Assembly (NCBI RefSeq): GCF_000526155.1
Contig: NZ_JAFN01000001.1
Span: forward strand, 3,102,264 to 3,166,263
From: Deferrisoma camini S3R1
GTDB lineage: Bacteria > Desulfobacterota > Deferrisomatia > Deferrisomatales > Deferrisomataceae
Direction: 5' to 3'
DNA: 64,000 nt
The notes beneath the pieces were generated by a model. The model saw only the letters and a program-made list of their open reading frames with translations, made no database searches and was not told the DNA's origin. Position numbers and translations under genes: made by a program. The stretch's first letter is position 1. Every line of letters begins with the position of its first letter. This document shows positions 39,362 to 47,223 of this stretch, piece by piece.

Positions 39362-39420
39362 CCGAGGCGTTGGCAACGGCTCGGCAGCCGCCGGGCCGCC
39401 TAGCGGGCCGAAGGCCCATG
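39362..39420 (-). repeat. Composite repeat modules abutting the aorA stop codon
   Basis: On the minus strand GGGCCTTCGGCCCGCTAGGC follows the aorA stop by a few bases, then CGGCCCGGCGGCTGCCGAGC leads into the element. Confidence 0.65.
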
Positions 39421-39421
39421 C

Positions 39422-39892
39422 CTACTCTGCCACGGCCTGCCGGAACCGGGCTGCGGCAGCCCTGCGACGGCCGGCCACCACCCGATCGCCCTCCTCGTAC
39501 CGCAGGGCCCGGGTCTCGCAGAACTTCACGCAGGTGGGGTCGCCGTGGCACAGGTCGCACCGGAAGGTCTTGCCCCGGTCCTCGTGGAACCCCAGCACCC
39601 CGAACGGGCAGGCGGACACGCACGCCCGGCACCCGATGCACAGGTCGTGGTCGGTCGTGACCCGGCCCAGCTCGGGATCCCGGCCGATGGCGTTCACCGG
39701 GCACACCGCCGCGCAGGGCGCGTCCTCGCACTGGCGACAGGCCATGGGCAGGTACACCCCCTCCTCCTCCCACTTCACGATCTGGATCCGGGCCCGGGCC
39801 GGGTCCGCGGCCCCCTCGTGGCGCACCGAGCACACCAGCTCACACAGGCGGCACCCCGTGCATCGTTTTTCGTCCACGGCCAGAATCTTCAT
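39422..39892 (-). CDS. aorA: AOR electron-transfer subunit, four-cluster ferredoxin-like protein
   Basis: 156 residues with sixteen cysteines in four groups: CTGCRLCELVC, CRQCEDAPCAAVC, CIGCRACVSAC and CDLCHGDPTCVKFC, enough for four [4Fe-4S] clusters (HycB-like fold). It should link the tungsten subunit to the FAD subunit. The ATG at 39892 is chosen because AAAGGAGG lies 8 bases before it; an ATG six bases upstream is too close to that site. Confidence 0.88.
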   Translation of the reverse strand: MKILAVDEKRCTGCRLCELVCSVRHEGAADPARARIQIVKWEEEGVYLPMACRQCEDAPCAAVCPVNAIGRDPELGRVTTDHDLCIGCRACVSACPFGVLGFHEDRGKTFRCDLCHGDPTCVKFCETRALRYEEGDRVVAGRRRAAAARFRQAVAE

Positions 39893-39912
39893 TGCCATCG
39901 CCTCCTTTGGGA

Positions 39913-41805
39913 TCACACCAGCCGGGTGGGCTCGGCGTCGAGGCCCAGACGGGCCAAGGTCTCGGGCGTGGGCCGACCCTCGCGGTCCCAGCCGTGGAGG
40001 TCGTAGTACTCGTCGAGCATGGCTTCGAACCGGTCCCGGTCGATGCACTTGCCCCGCACCGCCGGCAGCCCCTCGGGCGTGGGCTCGGTGAAGTAGCGCT
40101 CGGGCAGGTCGTCGTCGGCCCGGGTGGCGCCCTCGCGCAGGTTGAACAGCCGCTCCAGGGTGGTGACCCGCTCGCCGATCTCCATCAGCTCCTCGGGCGT
40201 GAACTCCAGGCCGGTCACGAGCCTCAGCACCCGGGCGTACTCCTCGGCCTTGGGCATGTTCGGCGACAGGAACACCGACTGGAACTTGCACACGCCCAGG
40301 GCGTCGACCAGGGCGTAGAGCCGCTCCTGCCACACCACCATCCAGGGCTTGCCCTCGTACACCCGGTAGTCGTCGCTCAGGCCGGGCTTGCCGTAGATGC
40401 GCTCCAGCACCTTGGGGGGCAGGTGGTAGAGGTCGATGGCCGGCCGGCTGCGCAGGTGGTCGGCACCCCGGGTCGAGGTGGCGATGTTCAGGGCCAGCGA
40501 GGGCGTGGGCCGCTCGTCCGAGTGGAGGTTGCTCATGCCCTTGACGTGGATGTTGTAGTAGGCGGTCTCGGGGCCCAGGCGCTCGATGGCCCCCTTCGGC
40601 CCCTCGGCGAGCACGTCGCCCAGCCCCCTGCGGTGGGCGATGTCGTCGATCAGCCGGATCACGGCGTCCAGGTTGCCCCACCGCAGGTCCAGGTCCCCCA
40701 CCAGCTCGGCCGGCAGGAGCCCCTTCTCGTGGAGCTCCATGGCCCAGCCGATCATGCTTCCCACCTCCAGGGTGTCGAGCCCGTGGAGGTTCACGAGCTG
40801 ATTGGCCTCGAGCACCCCGAGCATGCTGGCCGCGCCCACCTCGGTTCCGAACGCCCCCTGGCTGGTGTACTCGGGGCCCTCTCCGTACTGGCCCCGGAAC
40901 CGGCCCTCGGGCAGCACGTACTTGTGGCGGCAGTGCATGGTGCAGCCGAAGCAGGCGGCCATGCCCATGGTGTAGCGGTCCATGGCCTCGCACTCCAGGT
41001 CCTCGGAGTGGGGCATCTGGTTCGACTGGAAGTTGCGGGTGCGGATCAGGCCGGTGGAGTTGGTGACGTCGAAGATGAACAGGGTGCCCCACTTTCCCAT
41101 GATCTCGGCGTACTTGGAGGACTGGATGTAGTCCACCAGCTCCTCCAGGTACCCGAGCGCACCCTCGGGGTCGGCCAGCCGGATCGGAAGGGTGCCCCGC
41201 ACCGCCACCGCCTTCAGGTTCTTGGACCCCATCACGGCCCCCATGCCGGTGCGGCCGGCCGCGTTCTTGATGCCGGTGCGCACGCAGGCGAACCGGACCT
41301 GGTTCTCCCCGGCCACGCCGATGCAGGCCACCTTCACGTCGGGATCGCCGAGCTCCTCGCGCAGCCGGGTCTGGGTCTGGACCGCGTCGCCGCCCCAGAG
41401 GTGGTCCGCGTCCCGGATCTCGACCGAGCCGTTGTGCACCCACAGGTACACCGGCTTCTCCGCCCGGCCCTGGATCACGATGTGGTCGAACCCGGCGTAC
41501 CGGAGCTCGGGGCCGAAGAACCCCCCCATGTTGGCGCTTCCCAGCAGCCCGGTCAGGGGCGACTTGGCGCTGATCTGGCACCGGGCCCCGGCCGGGGCCG
41601 GGGTGCCCGAGAGCAGCCCGGCGCTCAGCACCAGGGCGTTGTCCGGGCCCAGGGGGTCGGTGCCCGGCTCGACGTGGTTGTACAGGAGGTAGGCGTCCAT
41701 GCCCCTGCCGCCCAGGTACTTCCGCCGGAGCTCCAGGGGAACGTCCCGAACCTCCACCGAGCCGGCCGAGAGGTCCACGTAGGCGATCCTTCGGTTCAGG
41801 GCCAT
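39913..41805 (-). CDS. aorB: Tungsten-containing aldehyde ferredoxin oxidoreductase
   Basis: 630 residues. N-terminal MALNRRIAYVDLSAGSVEVRDVP and KYLGGRGMDAYLLY, then CIGVAGENQVRFACV and GRTGMGAVMGSKNLKAV, all typical of AOR domain 1 binding tungstopterin. The cluster ligands are CFGCTMHC (C-x2-C-x3-C, about 290) plus a C-terminal cysteine in DALGVCKF. It oxidises aldehydes to acids. It leads a minus-strand operon aorB-aorA-(repeat)-moaD-aorC with a promoter just upstream and a divergent IclR gene. Confidence 0.95.
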   Translation of the reverse strand: MALNRRIAYVDLSAGSVEVRDVPLELRRKYLGGRGMDAYLLYNHVEPGTDPLGPDNALVLSAGLLSGTPAPAGARCQISAKSPLTGLLGSANMGGFFGPELRYAGFDHIVIQGRAEKPVYLWVHNGSVEIRDADHLWGGDAVQTQTRLREELGDPDVKVACIGVAGENQVRFACVRTGIKNAAGRTGMGAVMGSKNLKAVAVRGTLPIRLADPEGALGYLEELVDYIQSSKYAEIMGKWGTLFIFDVTNSTGLIRTRNFQSNQMPHSEDLECEAMDRYTMGMAACFGCTMHCRHKYVLPEGRFRGQYGEGPEYTSQGAFGTEVGAASMLGVLEANQLVNLHGLDTLEVGSMIGWAMELHEKGLLPAELVGDLDLRWGNLDAVIRLIDDIAHRRGLGDVLAEGPKGAIERLGPETAYYNIHVKGMSNLHSDERPTPSLALNIATSTRGADHLRSRPAIDLYHLPPKVLERIYGKPGLSDDYRVYEGKPWMVVWQERLYALVDALGVCKFQSVFLSPNMPKAEEYARVLRLVTGLEFTPEELMEIGERVTTLERLFNLREGATRADDDLPERYFTEPTPEGLPAVRGKCIDRDRFEAMLDEYYDLHGWDREGRPTPETLARLGLDAEPTRLV

Positions 41806-41847
41806 GGGGTCCCTCCGTTCGTTCAGTGTAGAAAACGACTGTTAGGG

Positions 41848-41876
41848 ACTATGCCTCGGCCCCCGGCATATGTCAA
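41848..41876 (-). promoter_or_regulatory. Promoter of the AOR operon
   Basis: On the minus strand TTGACA (41876-41871) and CATAGT (41853-41848) with 17 bases between, 43 bases before the aorB ATG. Confidence 0.6.
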
Positions 41877-41927
41877 GCGGTGATGAGGATATTTTTTGTT
41901 TGCCGGGAAGACGATTCCGGTGTAATG

Positions 41928-41945
41928 TGTTCACTATAATAAACA
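41928..41945 (+). promoter_or_regulatory. Putative IclR operator over the iclR -10 region
   Basis: TGTTCACTATAATAAACA is an 18-base imperfect palindrome (7 of 9 positions pair) that contains TATAAT (41935-41940). It lies between the divergent iclR and aorB genes, so binding would repress iclR and could affect AOR expression. Confidence 0.5.
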
Positions 41946-41957
41946 AAGGAGGCGGTC

Positions 41958-42725
41958 ATGGCAGGAGAACCCGCGCGGTACCGCCCCCCGGCCGTGGCCC
42001 GGGCCCTGGAGGCGGTGGAACGGCTGGCCGAGGGCGGCCCGATGCGCCTGAGCGGGCTGGCCCGGGAGATGGGGGTGGGAAAGAGCAGCCTCCTGGGGGT
42101 GCTCGCGGCCCTGGAGGAGGCGGGGTGGGTGCGGAGGGAGGGGAACCTCTACCGCCTGGGCGAGGGCCTGCTGCGGGTGGCCCGCCGGGCCTACGGCCCC
42201 TGGGAGGTGGGGGCGGTGGCCCGGCCGTTCCTGGAGCGCCTGGCCGAGCGATGGGGTGTGACCTCCGTGTTGGGGGTCCCGCGGGCCGATGGGGTGCGCA
42301 TCGAGGCGTGCGTGCCCGGCGGGCGGGGCATGCAGGTGTCGGTCCGGCCCGGGGCGGTTCTGCCCCTGCTGGCGCCGGCCACCGGAAAGGCCCTGCTGGC
42401 CGCCCTGCCTCCGGAGCGGGCCCGCGCCCTGGTGGGAGACGGGCCCCTGCCCCGGTTCACGGACCGGACGATCACCGAAGCCGCAAGGTTCTGGGCCGAG
42501 GTGGAGGGGGCTCGGAAGCAGGGGTACGCGGTGGACGACGGGGAGTACCTGGAAGGGGTGCGGGCCGTGGCCGCGGCCGTGACGACCGGCGGAGAGCCCG
42601 CGGCCCTGGTATGGGTGGTGGGGTTTGCCGCGGACCTGCCCAGAGATATGTGGGACCGGGTCGGCGGGGACCTTCGGGACGCGGCCGACCTGATCGGCAA
42701 GATGCTCCAACCCCGCCCCGCTTGA
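41958..42725 (+). CDS. IclR-family transcriptional regulator
   Basis: 255 residues. Winged helix at 9-65 (ALEAVERLAEGGPMRLSGLAREMGVGKSSLLGVLAALEEAGWV) and an IclR effector domain (RPGAVLPLLAPATGKALLAALP, QGYAVDDGEYLEGVRAVAAAV). The effector is probably an aldehyde or its acid, given the divergent AOR operon (inference). AAAGGAGG site. The last 48 bases and the whole downstream region are duplicated beyond the IS element. Confidence 0.9.
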   Translation: MAGEPARYRPPAVARALEAVERLAEGGPMRLSGLAREMGVGKSSLLGVLAALEEAGWVRREGNLYRLGEGLLRVARRAYGPWEVGAVARPFLERLAERWGVTSVLGVPRADGVRIEACVPGGRGMQVSVRPGAVLPLLAPATGKALLAALPPERARALVGDGPLPRFTDRTITEAARFWAEVEGARKQGYAVDDGEYLEGVRAVAAAVTTGGEPAALVWVVGFAADLPRDMWDRVGGDLRDAADLIGKMLQPRPA

Positions 42726-42959
42726 CACGGAAGAGCGCGTGCCTGTATGGAAGGAGAATCCGATATAGAGGGAAATCGACCCGGGGGTGGCGATGTCCCG
42801 ATACCGAACCGCGATCATCCCGTACGGCCGCAACGCCCAGCGAGGCGTTTGCGGCCGTTTTGCGTCAAGGGCACTAGCCAGCAGCGGCCTTGCCGCGTAT
42901 CTTTTTTACGAATCCGCCCCTCGCGCGAGGGCGCCGTTCGTCAGGCCCCAGCGTATTAT
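42678..42959 (+). repeat. iclR 3' region, copy A of a ~285-bp diverged direct repeat
   Basis: It runs from GACGCGGCCGACCTGATCGG in the iclR 3' end to GCGTATTAT. Copy B is at 46372-46665 and is similar but clearly diverged. Shared parts are the iclR end, GGAAATCGACCCGGGGG, the terminator hairpin, and a 14-base palindrome (CCCTCGCGCGAGGG, 42918-42931). The palindrome differs from copy B by a paired change. AT-rich foreign DNA begins just after the last shared bases in both copies. Confidence 0.8.
42824..42862 (+). terminator. Terminator downstream of iclR
   Basis: ACGGCCGCAACGCC pairs with GGCGTTTGCGGCCGT around a CAGCGA-containing loop, followed by TTTTGCG. It is conserved in copy B at 46517-46555. 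Overlapping short reading frames (RTAIIPYGRNAQRG) are present in both copies but a hairpin explains the conservation better. Confidence 0.7.
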
Positions 42960-42991
42960 CCCAGCAAGCGGCCTTGATGCTGGAACAGTGA

Positions 42992-43231
42992 ATGACTTCA
43001 ACAGTATTTAAAGAACGGGGGTATAGGTTCTTCTTCTTTTCTAGGGAAGAAGAGCGAATGCATGTTCATGTAATTTCGAGCGACGGAGAAGCAAAATTTT
43101 GGCTGGATCCAGAAATTGAGCTTGCCAAAAACTATAGATTTACTCGCAAGCAATTAAAGGAAATAGAATCTATTATTGAGGATCACTACGATGAACTTAG
43201 CAATGCGTGGCAAAAACACTTCAGAAATTGA
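42992..43231 (+). CDS. DUF4160-family protein
   Basis: 79 residues: KERGYRFFFFSREEERMHVHVISSDGEAKFWLDPEIELAKNYRFT, the typical DUF4160 core with HVHV and a FWLDP motif. It pairs with a DUF2442 gene that overlaps its 3' end. Such pairs resemble toxin-antitoxin modules but function is unproven. The coding region is AT-rich, unlike the flanking genes, indicating acquisition. Confidence 0.85.
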   Translation: MTSTVFKERGYRFFFFSREEERMHVHVISSDGEAKFWLDPEIELAKNYRFTRKQLKEIESIIEDHYDELSNAWQKHFRN

Positions 43232-43457
43232 GGTGACGAATATTTCTTCTTTTGGAATTTGGATGCTGGTCCATGGAAGGGAATATTTTATGTCGTACGA
43301 TGAATTTCCGTGGTTTAAGGATCAGCCGGTAAAGAAGATTATCAATGTAAAGGAAATTTCTCCTGGCCATTTTTATTGGCCCGATCTAGACGTGGATTTG
43401 AGCGAAGAAATTATCAAGAATCCGGAGCGCTTCCCCCTCAAAGCCAAGCATGCATAG
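43191..43457 (+). CDS. DUF2442-family protein
   Basis: 88 residues from the ATG at 43191 (overlapping the DUF4160 gene by 41 bases): ISSFGIWMLVHGREYFMSYDEFPWFKDQPVKKIINV and SPGHFYWPDLDVDLSEEII are diagnostic of DUF2442. The overlap implies coupled translation of the two small proteins. AT-rich. Confidence 0.85.
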   Translation: MNLAMRGKNTSEIEVTNISSFGIWMLVHGREYFMSYDEFPWFKDQPVKKIINVKEISPGHFYWPDLDVDLSEEIIKNPERFPLKAKHA

Positions 43458-43793
43458 CCGAATTAGGGAGTCAGGCGGATAAATATCTTTGTTGTCCAAA
43501 AAAGAATAACAGAACTCCGGAGGGTGCCCCGGATGGCCTACTGGCGCGGTTTGGGACGGTCATCCTGCGCGAGATACGGCCTGTTGCTGATCGCCAATAT
43601 GGAGCCATTCGAGGATCGCCGTAATGGAGCCACCTCATGATCGCCTAATGGGGCCACCCGATGATCACCTAATGGAGCCACCCCAGGATCGGGGTAATCG
43701 AGCCACCTGATCTGCCTGCCCGAGGGTCTCGGACTTCCATCCACCGGGGTATCCTCCCCGCTCCCCTTTCCCAGGAGCCGAGAGGAGATCCCC

Positions 43794-45383
43794 ATGGCCA
43801 ACCGGAGGTTCGAGATGCACCAGTACCGACACGTCCTCGTTCGCATGCGGCTTGGAGACTCCAACCGCCAGATCGCCAAAGCCGGCCTCATGGGCCGCCG
43901 CAAGGCCTCTGCCTTCCGTGAGCTCGCCGCCCACAACGGCTGGCTCGACCCCGACTCCCCCGTGCCCGACGAGGCCGCCATCGCCCAGGCCCTCGGCTCC
44001 TCCCCTGCACGGGCCACCCCGCGGGCCGGTTCCTCCCTCGAGCGCTACCGCGACGAGATCACCCGCTGGGTCGAGCTCGGCATCCAGGGCACCACCATCC
44101 ACGAGGCCCTGTGCCGAAAGCACGGCTACACCGGCCACTACTCTTCGGTACGGCGATTCCTCCAAGGCATCCGGAAGGCCAACCCCCAGGCCACCGTCAT
44201 GCTGGAGTTCGCCCCCGGCGAGGCCGCCCAGGTCGACTTCGGCAAGGGCCCCACGATCCCCCATCCCCTCACCGGCGAGCCCCAACTCACCTGGGTCTTC
44301 GTGATGACGCTTGCCTGGAGCCGCCATCAGTACGCCGAGATCGTCCCCGACCAGAAGGTCTCCACATGGATCGCCTGCCACCGCCGGGCCTTCGAGTGGT
44401 TTGGCGGCGTTCCTGCCCGGATCATCATCGACAACGCCAAGTGCGCCATTGTCCGCGCCTGCTACCACGATCCCGAGGTCCAGCGCTCCTATGCCGAGCT
44501 GGCCGAGGGCTACGGGTTCCGCATCGCCCCTTGTCCCGTCCGGGACCCCAAGAAGAAGGGCCGGGTGGAGTCCGGGGTGAAGTACATCAAGCGCTCGTTT
44601 CTGCCCCTTCGCGAGTTCCGAGACCGGGTCGACGCCAACCGCCAGCTCCACGAGTGGATCCGCTCCACCGCCGGCAACCGCCTTCACGGCACCACCCACG
44701 AGCGACCCCTCACCCGGTTCGTCGAGGTGGAGCGCCACGTGCTCAGGCCCCTGCCCGACGTGCCCCCCATCCTCGGCGTGTGGACCCGCGTGAAGCTCCA
44801 CGGCAACTGCCACGTCACCTTCGAGAAGGCCTACTACTCCGCCCCCTTTCGCCTCGTGCGCCAGCATCTGTGGCTGCGCGCCACCCCCTCGACCGTGGAG
44901 CTCTACCTCGACCACGAGCTCGTCGCCTCCCACCCCCGCCTGGCTCGCCCCGGCGAGCGCTCCACCGTCCAAGACCACCTCCCCCCGGAGGCGGTGGCCT
45001 ACCAGATGCAAGACCCCCAGTGGTGCCTCAAGAAGGCCCGAGCCCTCGGGCCCTCCACCCATGAGCTCGTCGAGCGCCTCTTCGCCCACCGCGTCCTCGA
45101 CAACCTCCGTGCCGCCCAGGGGGTGATCCGCCTGGCCCAGCGCTTCGGGCACGAGCGCCTGGAGGCCGCGTGCCGCCGGGCCCTTCGCTTCGATGATCCC
45201 CGCTACCGCACCGTGAAGACCATCCTCCAAAAGGGCCTCGATCAGGAGCCCGAACCGGCCGAGCCCTCCGCCCTCGCCGAGGCCTACACCGGCAAGGGCC
45301 GCTTCTGCCGCGATGCCGCCCAACTGCTCCTGTGGGATCCGCCCCCGGCCCCCCAGCGGCGGGGCCCCGGCGAAACCCTCTGA
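43794..45383 (+). CDS. istA: IS21 transposase IstA
   Basis: 529 residues. N-terminal HTH (VRMRLGDSNRQIAKAGLMGRRKASAF), second HTH near 85-115 (GTTIHEALCRKHGYTGHYSSVRRF), and an rve-type DDE core: APGEAAQVDFGKGP, FGGVPARIIIDNAKCAI and KKKGRVESGVKYIKRSF with the catalytic D, D, E. C-terminal Mu-type beta domain. Intact, so the element may be active. Confidence 0.95.
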   Translation: MANRRFEMHQYRHVLVRMRLGDSNRQIAKAGLMGRRKASAFRELAAHNGWLDPDSPVPDEAAIAQALGSSPARATPRAGSSLERYRDEITRWVELGIQGTTIHEALCRKHGYTGHYSSVRRFLQGIRKANPQATVMLEFAPGEAAQVDFGKGPTIPHPLTGEPQLTWVFVMTLAWSRHQYAEIVPDQKVSTWIACHRRAFEWFGGVPARIIIDNAKCAIVRACYHDPEVQRSYAELAEGYGFRIAPCPVRDPKKKGRVESGVKYIKRSFLPLREFRDRVDANRQLHEWIRSTAGNRLHGTTHERPLTRFVEVERHVLRPLPDVPPILGVWTRVKLHGNCHVTFEKAYYSAPFRLVRQHLWLRATPSTVELYLDHELVASHPRLARPGERSTVQDHLPPEAVAYQMQDPQWCLKKARALGPSTHELVERLFAHRVLDNLRAAQGVIRLAQRFGHERLEAACRRALRFDDPRYRTVKTILQKGLDQEPEPAEPSALAEAYTGKGRFCRDAAQLLLWDPPPAPQRRGPGETL

Positions 45384-45442
45384 GTTCCCGCCGCGCTGCC
45401 GAGCCTGTGCCTTCCACCCCTTCACGCAACGGAGACCAGACC

Positions 45443-46225
45443 ATGAACCCCATGCCCCAGCTCGCCCCCTTGCTCAAGCAGCTTCGCCTCTCTGGTATCC
45501 TCGACTCCCTCGAGGCCCGAAACCGTCAGGCCGTGGAGCATCAGCTCTCCTACACCGAGTTCCTCTCCCTGCTCATCCAGGACGAGATCGCCCGCCGCGA
45601 GCACAAAAAGCTCGCCCTCAGGTTCCGGCGCGCCGGCTTCCGCGGCGAAAAAACCATCGAGAACTTCGACTTCGCCTTCAACCCCGGCGTCAACAAGGCC
45701 CTCATCCTCGATGTCGCCACCTGCCGCTTCCTCCACGAAAAGGTCTGTGTCCTCATCGTCGGCCCCACCGGCACCGGCAAAAGCCATCTCGCCCAGGCCA
45801 TCGGCCACTGCGCCATCCGCCAGGGCCACGATGTGCTGTTTACCTCCGCCTCCAAGCTCCTGGGCTCGCTCCATGCCGCCCGGGCCACCGATACCTACGA
45901 ACGCCGCTTCGCCGCCCTGGCACGGGTCGATCTGCTCATCATCGACGACTTCGGCCTCAAACCCCTGCGCCCTCCCCAGGACGAGGACTTCCACGACCTC
46001 ATGAACGAACGCTACGAGCGCGCCTCCACCATCCTCACCAGCAACCTCGATTTGGGCGAGTGGGGCCAGGCCTTCCCCAACCGCCTGCTGGGGGCCGCCA
46101 CCATCGACCGGATCCGCCACGGCGCCTACCGGATCGTCCTGGAGGGCCAGAGCTACCGATCACCCCGACCCCTGCCGGACGACGCCCCCCAGGAGGTCGT
46201 TGCCTCGACGCGTCGAAAGGGGTAG
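45443..46225 (+). CDS. istB: IS21 transposition helper ATPase IstB
   Basis: 260 residues. LAPLLKQLRLSGILDSLEARN at the N-terminus, Walker A GPTGTGKSHLAQAIGHCA, Walker B LLIIDDFGLKPL and sensor TSNLDLGEW. A DnaC-like AAA+ protein that stimulates IstA. It starts 59 bases after istA. Confidence 0.95.
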   Translation: MNPMPQLAPLLKQLRLSGILDSLEARNRQAVEHQLSYTEFLSLLIQDEIARREHKKLALRFRRAGFRGEKTIENFDFAFNPGVNKALILDVATCRFLHEKVCVLIVGPTGTGKSHLAQAIGHCAIRQGHDVLFTSASKLLGSLHAARATDTYERRFAALARVDLLIIDDFGLKPLRPPQDEDFHDLMNERYERASTILTSNLDLGEWGQAFPNRLLGAATIDRIRHGAYRIVLEGQSYRSPRPLPDDAPQEVVASTRRKG

Positions 46226-46371
46226 GGTCAACACCGCCGGGACCCTCTGAGGTAGGTCGGTCCGAGTGGCTCCATTACGGCGATCATGACCCGGCTCCAT
46301 TAGCCCGATCATGGCACCCCCAAACTGGCTCCATTAGGCCGATCATGGGTGGCTCCATTAGGGCGATCCGT

Positions 46372-46419
46372 GACACGGCCGACCTGATCGGCAAGATGCT
46401 CCACCTACGCCCCGCTTGA
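46372..46419 (+). pseudogene. 3' fragment of a second iclR gene
   Basis: In frame, these bases encode DTADLIGKMLHLRPA-stop, matching the intact iclR end DAADLIGKMLQPRPA. The rest of the gene is missing; the IS21 right end takes its place. Confidence 0.85.
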
Positions 46420-46665
46420 CACAAAAGAGACTGTGCTCGTATAGAGGAAAATCCGTTTAGGGAAATCGACCCGGGGGAGGCGATGGCCCGCGACCACCGA
46501 ACCGCGATCATCCCGTACGGCCGCAACGCCCAGCGAGGCGCTTGCGGCCGTTTTGCGTCAAGGGTACCACCCCGCGGCTTTCCCGCGTATCCCCTCGTTC
46601 CCGAGAACATCTCTCTGACCATCCACTCGCGCGAGTGCGCGGGTCGTCAGTCCACAGCGTATTAT
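46372..46665 (+). repeat. iclR 3' region, copy B of the diverged direct repeat
   Basis: Partner of 42678-42959. It keeps the terminator hairpin (46517-46555) and the palindrome CACTCGCGCGAGTG (46624-46637). Relative to copy A, C to A and G to T changes fall at paired positions, preserving the symmetry. Ends at GCGTATTAT (46657-46665), after which AT-rich cassette DNA begins. Confidence 0.8.
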
Positions 46666-46684
46666 ACCGACGCCAAAATAAATC

Positions 46685-46717
46685 CCTTATGCGGACGTCC
46701 GTATAAGGCCCTGTTAT
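46685..46717 (+). other. Palindromic site at the left edge of the cassette array (degenerate attC or attI?)
   Basis: CCTTATGCGGAC followed directly by GTCCGTATAAGG is a 24-base palindrome with one mismatch (46685-46708). Then comes CCCTGTTATG, whose G|TTATG (46713) resembles the crossover base of the later attC sites. The left core box expected of a full attC is missing or decayed. Confidence 0.45.
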
Positions 46718-46732
46718 GTGGACGGATAATGA

Positions 46733-47137
46733 ATGAATGAGCTTCTCAAAATTGTACCAACATCATGGCGGTGGTACCTTGGCTTTGCGCTTGTGATCCC
46801 TTTTGCCGTACGACTTTTTATCTGCTGGATCGAGTCAAAACGACTCAGTATCCCGTTCAAAAAAATCTTCAAGGGCTTTGGAGGCGAGGAAAACGATAAA
46901 GACGTCCCTGCGGACTATTGGCTGGCTTTCATCATCGGTATCTTGGAGATGCTGGCATATCCGCCCCTCATTGGTAGCAATACCCCAGAGATAATAGGTG
47001 GTTGGCTTGCTTTCAAGACCATTAACCGTTGGCAGTACGCGCCAAATTGGTCGCGTGGCCCGTTCAATAGGTATCTTGTCGCTAATGCTGTAGTACTTTT
47101 CGGCGCGTACCTCAGCGCAAGGTTTGCGTTCTCCTAA
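46733..47137 (+). CDS. Cassette 1: small membrane protein, unknown
   Basis: 134 residues with three hydrophobic segments (YLGFALVIPFAVRLFICWI, YWLAFIIGILEMLAYPPLIG, YLVANAVVLFGAYLSARFAF). Starts within 20 bases of the presumed cassette boundary and ends 11 bases before attC1. AT-rich. No family recognised. Two-component membrane-effector defence systems often include such small proteins, but nothing here proves it. Confidence 0.75.
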   Translation: MNELLKIVPTSWRWYLGFALVIPFAVRLFICWIESKRLSIPFKKIFKGFGGEENDKDVPADYWLAFIIGILEMLAYPPLIGSNTPEIIGGWLAFKTINRWQYAPNWSRGPFNRYLVANAVVLFGAYLSARFAFS

Positions 47138-47147
47138 TGATTCACAA

Positions 47148-47207
47148 CATAACAACGGCATCCAGTCGGACGGCGCTACGCGCCGCCGCTGATGCCGAGC
47201 GTTAGCG
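47148..47207 (+). repeat. attC site 1
   Basis: ATAACAACGGCATC ... GATGCCGAGCGTTAGC. Outer boxes ACAACG and GCGTTAGC, stem GGCATC/GATGCC, and a GC-rich inner hairpin. Right box with crossover G|TTAGC at 47201. Confidence 0.8.
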
Positions 47208-47223
47208 CGGAAACAGTTACATC

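Larger units (their letters stand above)
43588..46370 (+). mobile_element. IS21-family insertion sequence
   Basis: istA and istB in order, between multi-copy terminal repeats. The left end (43588-43715) holds four units of the form TAATGGAGCCACC-N-GATCGCC; the right end (46263-46370) holds four inverted units (GGCTCCATTA-N-GCGATCATG). Several internal copies of the terminal repeat are characteristic of IS21. Exact ends are uncertain by about ten bases and no clear target duplication was seen. The right end abuts the last 15 codons of a second iclR copy. Confidence 0.88.

Noticed and set aside
42787-43011. Short protein with RTAIIPYGRNAQRG repeated in both iclR downstream copies
   Set aside because: The conserved bases form a terminator hairpin; downstream the two frames share nothing.
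43588-46370. IS21 element as the carrier of the cassette genes
   Set aside because: Its right terminal repeats end before the iclR fragment, and the cassettes lie beyond copy B with their own attC sites.
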